Shown: positions 58,255-64,000 of the stretch, in pieces
Layout of the letters: every line of letters starts with the position of its first letter
Position numbering within the stretch: position 1 is the stretch's first letter
Assembly (NCBI RefSeq): GCF_000276665.1
Contig: NW_004955405.1
Span: forward strand, 16,883,579 to 16,947,578
DNA length: 64,000 nt
Direction: 5' to 3'
From: Chinchilla lanigera
Lineage: Eukaryota > Chordata > Mammalia > Rodentia > Chinchillidae
Made by a program: the position numbers and the translations under genes
The notes under the pieces: model-generated
Databases searched by the model: none
What the model saw: the letters and a program-made list of their open reading frames with translations, nothing else
Told to the model about the DNA's origin: nothing

Positions 58255-58640
58255 GTTATCAGGTTGCTGTTGCTAAGAAATTAACCCCAAATTCCATGGC
58301 TTAAGACAGCACATATTTAATTCACAACTTTGTGAATTGATCATTTGGGCTGGGCTCATGGAGGACATATATCTCTACTCTGTAGGCTCACTCATATTTG
58401 TGGTTAGCTGCTGGTTAATAAGGTGACTTTCTAGAGATTGTATGGCTCTCAGCAAGCTGTCTTTTTTTTACCTTTGGTACTGGAAATCGAACTCATGACC
58501 TCACACTTACCAGGCAGACACAATGCTGCTGAGCTACGTCCCCTGCCTACATGTCCTCAGCTGACTCTGGATATTGCTGGATGGCAACATTTTTGTTGTT
58601 AGCTGGCTTTTGCCAGACGTTATAGGTCAGTTATACAAGA
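58255..58640 (-). mobile_element. Old MLT1-like LTR, antisense, split by an ID
   Basis: GGTTGCTGTTGCTAAGAAAT, TAACCCCAAATTCCATGGCT, TAAGACAGCACATATTTAAT, GGGCTGGGCTCATGG, then after the ID CTACATGTCCTCAGCTGACT and GCTGGCTTTTGCCAGACG follow the antisense MLT1-type order (GCATAACAAATTACCCC..AGTGGCTTAAAACAAC..ATTTATT). Ends are approximate. Confidence 0.6.
58461..58547 (-). mobile_element. ID SINE, older subfamily, nested
   Basis: The complement reads GGCAGGGGACGTAGCTCAGC, AGCATTGTGTCTGCCTGG, GTGAGTTCGATTTCCAGTAC and a short A tail. It lies inside the MLT1-like LTR, so it post-dates it. The A-box neighbourhood is heavily mutated. Confidence 0.82.
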
Positions 58641-58887
58641 TTCTGTCCTGCACCGCTGTTTTTTTGGCTTCCTTGACTGTTGGTGTCTGAACCTCTGTAG
58701 TGGTAAGAGCCCCTAATGTTCAATGCTCTTTTTTTTAGATAACTTCTCTGTCTACACTATTCAGAATAAGAATCATGAGTAGATTTATTAGAACATTGGG
58801 GCCCACATTTCCAGAGAAATAAGTCACAAGCAAATTTACCACCAAAGTTATTATTTTAATAGGGCCCGTGCTATAGCACAGGAGGTC

Positions 58888-58890
<3 letters not shown>

Positions 58891-58950
<60 letters not shown>
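58891..58950 (+). repeat. (GA)n microsatellite
   Basis: Nearly pure GA array of about 60 bases with one CA interruption near the right end. Confidence 0.97.
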
Positions 58951-59390
58951 GTCCTGGAGAGAGCCCCTAAGACTAACTGGAGAAGTGTGTGAGGAGTGCT
59001 GCTTATAAAGCTCCTTCAGGCTTGTGACAGCCTAGGTAGGTTCAGGGCTCCAGGACAGCCCTATATTTCATGGCCTCAATCCAGGAAAGGGGCAAGGTGA
59101 TGGATGACAGCTGTCCTGTCTCTGGGAAAATGTGGAGGCTGATACAGGGAAGGCTACCTGTGTTCATTACAGCTAATCGTTGTTCAGTGAGCTTGGGGAA
59201 TTTAAGGAGCCCAAATCCCTCACACCCTGATCTTAGCCACATTAGGGTGTCCTGCCCTCCCTTCTTCAAAGAGGCAGCAGCAGTTCTGGAGTGGTGGGAG
59301 AGGGGAAGCAGCACCACAGCTGAAAAAGTCAAGCTGCACTCTTACTGGAGCAGCCTTGAGGAGATAAATCGTTCCAGTCCAGTGTGTGTG

Positions 59391-59407
59391 TGTGTGTGTG
59401 TGTGTGT
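59391..59407 (+). repeat. (GT)n microsatellite, short
   Basis: Eight GT units just before GGGGGTGAAGG. Confidence 0.9.
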
Positions 59408-59450
59408 TGGGGGTGAAGGCCAGCTACGGCTAAGCCACTCCACCCTCTGG

Positions 59451-60687
59451 CCAGCCTTGGGAAGGGGGAGAATCAAGCACTTCTGTCTCAAGGCCATATA
59501 GGAAAAAAAATTCAAAGAAAACTAAAAGAGGAATAATGGTAAATTTCACCTTAAGTTTAGAATGAGGGTGACTGTTACAGAAAGAGTTCAGATAAGGTGT
59601 CTGTGGGCAGAGAAATGGATCTACAAAGAGCAAGATCTTAATCATGAATTAGACTGAAGTGAAAGTCAAGCTGTGGTCAAGGCTTCCTTTGCTTTGCTAG
59701 CCCTCGACAAAATGCCCACAGGATTTGAAACACTCTTCATGGTAAATGCAGTAACATATATGAAGTGTCGTTATTCCGAATTTCCTTATCACAAGGCCCA
59801 CATGTTTTAGTCGTCAATTATTTAGGTGTGAGAATGTGTATCCTGCATCAACTCAGAATGCTCAGAGGGTGCTATCACAGCCTCCATTGCTGGACATGGA
59901 GATAAGAACGGCAACAACAATATCATGGCATATAAGGCCATTGTCTTGTGTAGTTATTGCATTTTAATATCTTATTTTATCAAAAATATATGAAAGCATT
60001 TTCCAAGATCGTAATTTAGCCTAATTCTTAAACTCAAATATGTTACCTAGCAACCACTGAAGAACAACTCTGAATGTTTCAGAAAAGGCAAAATAAATTA
60101 CATTAACTTGGCAAACATCTGTTTTCTTATGAGAACAGTCATGCTTTCATAGAGATAGCACTGCACATACACTGTTCTCAGTGTCAATTATACTCCCATT
60201 GCTTTCAATTGCATCAGATCAATAAAATTCTGGTTCTCAAAGAACCACTGTTTATTCAACTTTGTTGAAAACCTAATTAAGCTTTGATTGTCTGCTGATC
60301 TTTTGTCATTGTAGGGGCTGTGTGATTGGAATTTGGAGTGTGGAACATGTGATTTCTATAGAATACAGACTAATCACTTATGTTTCAGTTTTAGAAATAA
60401 TTCTGTAAAGATGGTAGGCTTATGACTTATTGTCATTTTAAGCAGCATTTCTGAAATACATGTGAAGTATAGTTTTCAGAGCTCTAATTTTTTCCCATGA
60501 ATGCTAGGCTCCTACTAAGCTAGTGCCTTGAAGTTTTCCTTTTAGCTTCTTGTAGTTTGGGGATTATTTGCAAGGGGAAACAGTATAATACAGGACACAT
60601 ATTTTACAAGATTATTTATAATAGTCACCCAAAGAATCATATACAAGAGAGTGCAGGAAATCTGTTCACACACTGTATACCGGGAAT
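59451..60687. other. Single-copy sequence
   Basis: Nothing recognised. Confidence 0.5.
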
Positions 60688-60813
60688 CCAGCTGAGGGCC
60701 TGGATCTCACAATAATGCCCTGCATGAATCCTGCTAAATATCTAGAGCCCATAACAATGCCTCACACAAATCCAACTGGAGGCCTAGAGCCCAAGACAAC
60801 ATTTCATGCAGGT
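60688..60813 (+). repeat. Three-unit 42-bp minisatellite
   Basis: Three contiguous diverged 42-base units start CCAGCTGAGGGCCTGG (60688), CCTGCTAAATATCTAGAGCC (60730) and CCAACTGGAGGCCTAGAGCC (60772). Each carries an ACAA..CATGCA-like second half. The period is a multiple of three, but stops such as TAG occur in frame, so no coding is claimed. Confidence 0.85.
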
Positions 60814-60922
60814 CTGTTTCATGGATCTGCACTAGGAAGGCCTAACAGGTCAGTGGTAGAATCTAGGAAGTCTGTGCCAGTGTGATGAAAGATCTGTGCT
60901 AGCAGACCGAGGGATTTACACA

Positions 60923-61210
60923 GGAGCCAGGAAGTGATGTGCAAAGTAAGAACCACAGCTCCCCTGAAAAGCACCACAGCCATCCTCAGCAAAAGTGAGG
61001 TCCTGAGCTCCTCCTATGATCAGGTAAGCTGAGTTCCCCTCAGCAAAGCCAATGCAGCAAGCTTCCCCAGGAGACTGAGCAGTGCACCATCTTCCCCTCC
61101 AGAGCCAGGAAGTGGAGCTCAGAGTAAGGACCAGAGCTCCTGCAAAGTGAAACAAAGCCATTCTCAGTGCCAGCGAGGTCCTGAGCTCCTTAGAGGATGA
61201 AAAGAGCCAA
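60923..61210 (+). repeat. Diverged tandem duplication, period about 179 bases
   Basis: GAGCCAGGAAGTG recurs at 60923 and 61102, followed in both by AGTAAG.ACCA.AGCTCC, AGCCAT.CTCAG and AGGTCCTGAGCTCC. The block is G/C-richer than its surroundings and is probably part of an unidentified repeat. Confidence 0.8.
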
Positions 61211-61454
61211 GTTCATGAGGAAAGTCAGCATGACAAGGTCCTCCAAAAAAACCAACGTCTCCTTACAGCTTCTACCTGCTCCCAACAGCCTCATCTCAGC
61301 TCCCAACAACCTTTCTTCTTCTTCCCCAGTTCTGCCTCTTATGCTACTGACAACAATCCTCAAGTGGGCTTCCCATACCCAGCACCATGCTTATTAAGTT
61401 CATCTGGGTATTGCAAGTTGACCACCTGTTGCCAATCCACTACCAGCCATAATC

Positions 61455-61890
61455 ATAATTATCTAGCCAGGCATCATGAACTTTCAGGAGATGTTCTCGT
61501 GACACTTACAAGATCTGGGAGATGACAGACAGGCACTGTTTGGAGGCGGAAGGCTGTCTGTCCTTCAGTAGGACAGACGGTACTGTTGGTGACTTGCTAA
61601 TTAATAGAAATGCTTCATGAAAGCCCTGAAGGCAAAGGTACTAAAGGTATATTTATCACTACTAACACTGGTATTGTCATGAACCACCCCTTAGAGAAAG
61701 CCAGAATCACAAAAAAAAAAGCCCATAAAAAGTACATCAAAGATTACGTGAAATCAATCAAAAGCAAACTTGAAGAAAAGAGACCAGAAATAGAAACATC
61801 TTTTATGGCAGGGGCTGAGAACAAATTGAGTGCATCATCACTGATTATTTATTCTTTGTTGGTGAAAACATGAGTCAGATAGCAAGTGAA
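61455..61890 (+). pseudogene. TPT1: TPT1 (translationally controlled tumor protein) processed pseudogene
   Basis: The parent, TPT1/TCTP, is a small, abundant cytosolic protein of 172 residues implicated in calcium binding and growth control. Seen here, intronless and in order: a degenerate start (ATA for ATG) with ATAATTATC for M-I-I, GAGATGTTCTCG (E-M-F-S), TACAAGATCTGGGAGATG (Y-K-I-x-E), AGTAGGACAGA (S-R-T), then an open stretch. That stretch (61610-61873) contains IVMNHPLE, KKYIKDYVKSIKSKLEEKRPE and FMAGAEN, clearly related to the TPT1 central region. TTTGTTGGTGAAAACATGAG then encodes the F-x-G-E-N-M motif in another frame. Breaks: lost start codon, an in-frame TAG at 61464, a one-base insertion near 61500, and a further frame change before GENM. 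About the last 35 residues are missing, where a MaLR begins. Introns absent across the span imply retrotransposition from mRNA. It cannot make functional protein. Confidence 0.88.
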
Positions 61891-61892
61891 TT

Positions 61893-62282
61893 AATCAGGT
61901 CTTTCCTTGCTGGGACCAGATACCCAACACTCACAGTTTAAAGGAGGAAATAGTTCACTTAGCTCACAGCTTCAAAGGATTCAGTCTGTGGTCAGCTGGC
62001 TCCAAGGCAGAAACATCATGGCAGAATGGCATGGCAGAGCAGATACTCAGTTCATGTTAGCCAAGAAGTAATGAACAGGTATAGTGCCAGAGAGGAATAG
62101 TTCCAGGGAATATTTCCACTTATACTCCCAGAGTCATTCGTAATGACCCATCATATGCACATGCACATGCACACACACAAATGTGGTTTACTAATCCAGT
62201 GAGTGGCTCCCAAATAAATCAGCTTGACATCTGCCTTAAATGTGAAATCACCCCTTGTCAACTTGTTACCCAAGCACATGTC
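61893..62282 (-). mobile_element. MaLR-like LTR, antisense
   Basis: CAGGTCTTTCCTTGCTGGGA, CAGATACCCAACACTCACAG, GCTCACAGCTTCAAAGGATT, CAGCTGGCTCCAAGGCAGAA and ATCATGGCAGAATGGCATGG, with TGTCAACTTGTTACCCAAGC at the right end, are an antisense rodent MaLR LTR. It is the same family as the copies at 5.5 and 37.1 kb. It directly abuts the broken end of the TPT1 pseudogene. Confidence 0.65.
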
Positions 62283-62860
62283 TTCAAATCATACTTGATC
62301 TCTAAATAAACATCAAGTTATAATTCTACCTAGCATGATACAACTGTCCTTCATATATATAAAATGCAGTAATCACTTTCCCAAAGCCTCAAGTGTCTCA
62401 GCATTGCTGTAAAGTGCAGGTCAAAGTCTCCTGTGAGACTTCAGGCAAACTTGTGGCTGTGCACCTATTTGAAATTTTTTTAAAAAGAATAATTATATAA
62501 TCACAAAGTACAGTGGCCTAGGATATACCTTCCCTTTCCAAAAAGAGAGAATAAGAGGATCAAAAAGAAAAGAAATCAAGCAAGATTGAAATGCAGCAGA
62601 GCAGTCATTGAGATATGTGCTTCCATGTCTGGCAGTCAGGTCACATGGTGGTGAGGTGTGAATTCCAAAGGGCTTAGTCCCACTCCTATGGCTTTGTCAG
62701 TTCCAGCCCACATGGTTTCTCTCTTGGGCTGGCTCTGCTTCTTTCAGGTGGCTTTCCTTGGTACACATTCCACGTTCCTGGAATCTCTGAACTTGTGGTC
62801 TCTGTCTGTAATCCACCTTAGGTTTCAGTCTAACAGTTTCACACACTATTCCATCAGCTG
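62283..62860 (-). mobile_element. MaLR internal region, antisense
   Basis: CAAGTGTCTCAGCATTGCTG, AAGTGCAGGTCAAAGTCTCC, TGTGAGACTTCAGGCAAAC and later CACTCCTATGGCTTTGTCAG with CTGGGCTGGCTCTGC-like wording follow the antisense order of a MaLR internal region. It is non-coding, and no second LTR was recognised on its right. Confidence 0.55.
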
Positions 62861-63464
62861 CTCCCTGCCTTGATTCCCACAGCTTCTGTTGAAATCCGTA
62901 CGGAAACTTCCCTGATCACCACAACTCCTGCATTCTGCATATTGATTAAACCAGTCTTATGTGGATAATACTCACGTCTGCTGTGAGTGGAAGCATTAGC
63001 TAGTTCCTGTTGGACCAGAGCCACACTAATCTCTGAGTGCCTGGAGGGTGGACCGCAATGAAATGAATTATTGGGAATCAATGATTTAGATATCTTTTTT
63101 TTTTGAGGAGGAATCCTAAGGACTCTCTTCCTAAATATAAGTTAACAATTTTGTACCCTTAAGGTTGGGGTGGGTAAGATCTTGCTGATTTCTCAGATGC
63201 ATTCAAATCATCTTTCTTCTTGTTCTTGTGCAATGTACTTTATAGTATTTAGTGACACTGATATCTTCAGCAGCTACATTTTCTTTAACCTCAAATTTAT
63301 ACATGATTCCTTTGGGGGGGAAATTTAATTTTTTAACTTTTTTTCTGATCTGCTTTTTGCCCCTGATTCTCACTATAAATCTTTCTAAAAACACCCAACA
63401 ATATCTATGCACAGCCTGAATGTTGGATTAGTTTAAAATTTTGTGTGCCTGATCAGGGCAAAAT
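62861..63464. other. Unresolved sequence between MaLR and LTR
   Basis: May contain the rest of the MaLR. Nothing else recognised. Confidence 0.4.
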
Positions 63465-63884
63465 GTAGCCAAATTTCTTTGCAAGAGTTTAGCACAAATG
63501 ACAGGTTGCCAACTGATGGGTTTTTCACCTTAATAAAAATTCTGCTAAGTCATCATGGCAGCGAGCCAGTATGGCAGCGAGCCAGTATGGAGGCCATGTG
63601 ACAGGCTCCACCTTCTTCTTTCCTGATCATATTACAACTTTGTGCTTCCTTTTTTACAACATCCTGTTTCCCTCTTCCTGTCCCCTGTCCAGTCACTGCC
63701 TACCAAGTCACACAGACTATCCCCTAAACCCCACCCCCTGCCTGGCCCTATATAGCCTTTGTTCCCACAGCCAAGCCCTCAGAAGCTCCATGTCCCTCCT
63801 TTCTGCTGTGGTCTTCTCCATGCTTGCAATAAAGGCGTTTTTTACTTTGTTCTGTTTTTACTTGCACCAGAAAAACCTAACAGC
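63465..63884 (+). mobile_element. Probable solo LTR of an endogenous retrovirus-like element
   Basis: Contains a tandem 16-base duplication (ATGGCAGCGAGCCAGT at 63555 and 63571) and a C-rich upstream region. A TATA box, GGCCCTATATAGCC, lies near 63750, and a CTTGCAATAAAGGCG polyadenylation signal near 63828. A T-rich U5 ends near CCTAACAGCA. Promoter-to-AATAAA spacing fits an LTR. No viral genes are adjacent within the window. The 115-codon frame here is incidental. Confidence 0.55.
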
Positions 63885-64000
63885 AATGATGTCTTTTTTT
63901 CTAACTGAAAACTCCTAAACCTCAGCTTTACTGTTCACATTTCTTTCAGGATTTTGGTCTTTGGAGCTGCAGCTAGAATTACCCATCATTCTCTGCTTGC

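Larger units (their letters stand above)
58780..59450 (-). mobile_element. Possible ERV-like LTR with internal GA repeat, antisense
   Basis: On the complement, CCTGAAGGAGCTTTATAAGC (TATA-like) is followed by CTCTCCAGGACTCTCTCTG, the CT repeat, and then CAATGTTCTAATAAATCTAC (AATAAA). That is a promoter-to-polyadenylation order typical of an LTR. The 143- and 96-codon frames here are by-products. Family and ends not established. Confidence 0.42.

Noticed and set aside
1466..58547. tRNA-Ala-like genes at each ID element
   Set aside because: A and B boxes are present, but the copies have A tails, target-site duplications and no intact tRNA 3' acceptor. They are SINEs, not tRNA genes.
59042..59501. 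Opposed 96- and 143-codon frames
   Set aside because: They lie within a putative LTR, and one runs into a GT microsatellite (VCVCVCV).

Overview
The window looks like a gene-poor, AT-rich stretch of a rodent nuclear genome, either intergenic or deep intronic. I found no protein-coding exon I would defend. The open reading frames are short, lack family signatures, and fall on antisense repeats, pyrimidine tracts or (in one place) an assembly gap of Ns. Nothing prokaryotic is present: no operon, CRISPR array, phage or plasmid module.

The organism is inferred from its SINEs. There are about a dozen tRNA-derived ID elements (opening GGGGCTGGGGATTTAGCTCA, ending GGTTCCCGGTACCGG plus an A-rich tail), several with perfect target-site duplications. 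Four 7SL-derived B1-type elements are also present. ID plus B1 indicates Rodentia. I saw no B2 or B4 elements, which argues against mouse, rat or hamster. I also did not see the long ID-related dimer I associate with kangaroo rats. A non-murid rodent such as beaver (Castor) fits, but the species is inference, not proof.

Layout. 1-8 kb: three ID copies, one B1, an old antisense L1 and a MaLR-like LTR. 8.1-14.4 kb: a long stretch with no recognisable young repeat. 14.4-25 kb: an ID, a MaLR LTR, MIR, L2 and L1 3' ends, a B1-ID composite running into a CA microsatellite. 25.5-27.1 kb: a MaLR retrotransposon with both LTRs. 27.5-32 kb: two probable solo ERV LTRs, an ID, a GA-repeat duplication and a (TTTTC)n tract on a B1 tail. 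33.5-34.2 kb: an antisense L1 3' end broken by a 220-base gap. 36-45 kb: four ID copies, L2 and MIR relics, a B1. 46-58 kb: mostly single-copy sequence with MIR, L2, L1, ID and MLT-like relics. 58-64 kb: a dense nest containing an MLT-like LTR with an ID inside it, a GA-rich LTR, a small tandem-repeat block, a broken TPT1 processed pseudogene, an antisense MaLR and a final LTR.

The elements do not form a pathway. What the window records is layered retrotransposition: ancient MIR/L2, then MaLR and L1, then older ID copies, then a nearly uniform young ID subfamily. The one gene-derived object is the TPT1 pseudogene at about 61.45-61.89 kb. I did not find a novel biological system. The most interesting observations are the ID subfamily succession, the TPT1 pseudogene in its nested setting, and a tiny poly(A)-only insertion with a long target-site duplication.
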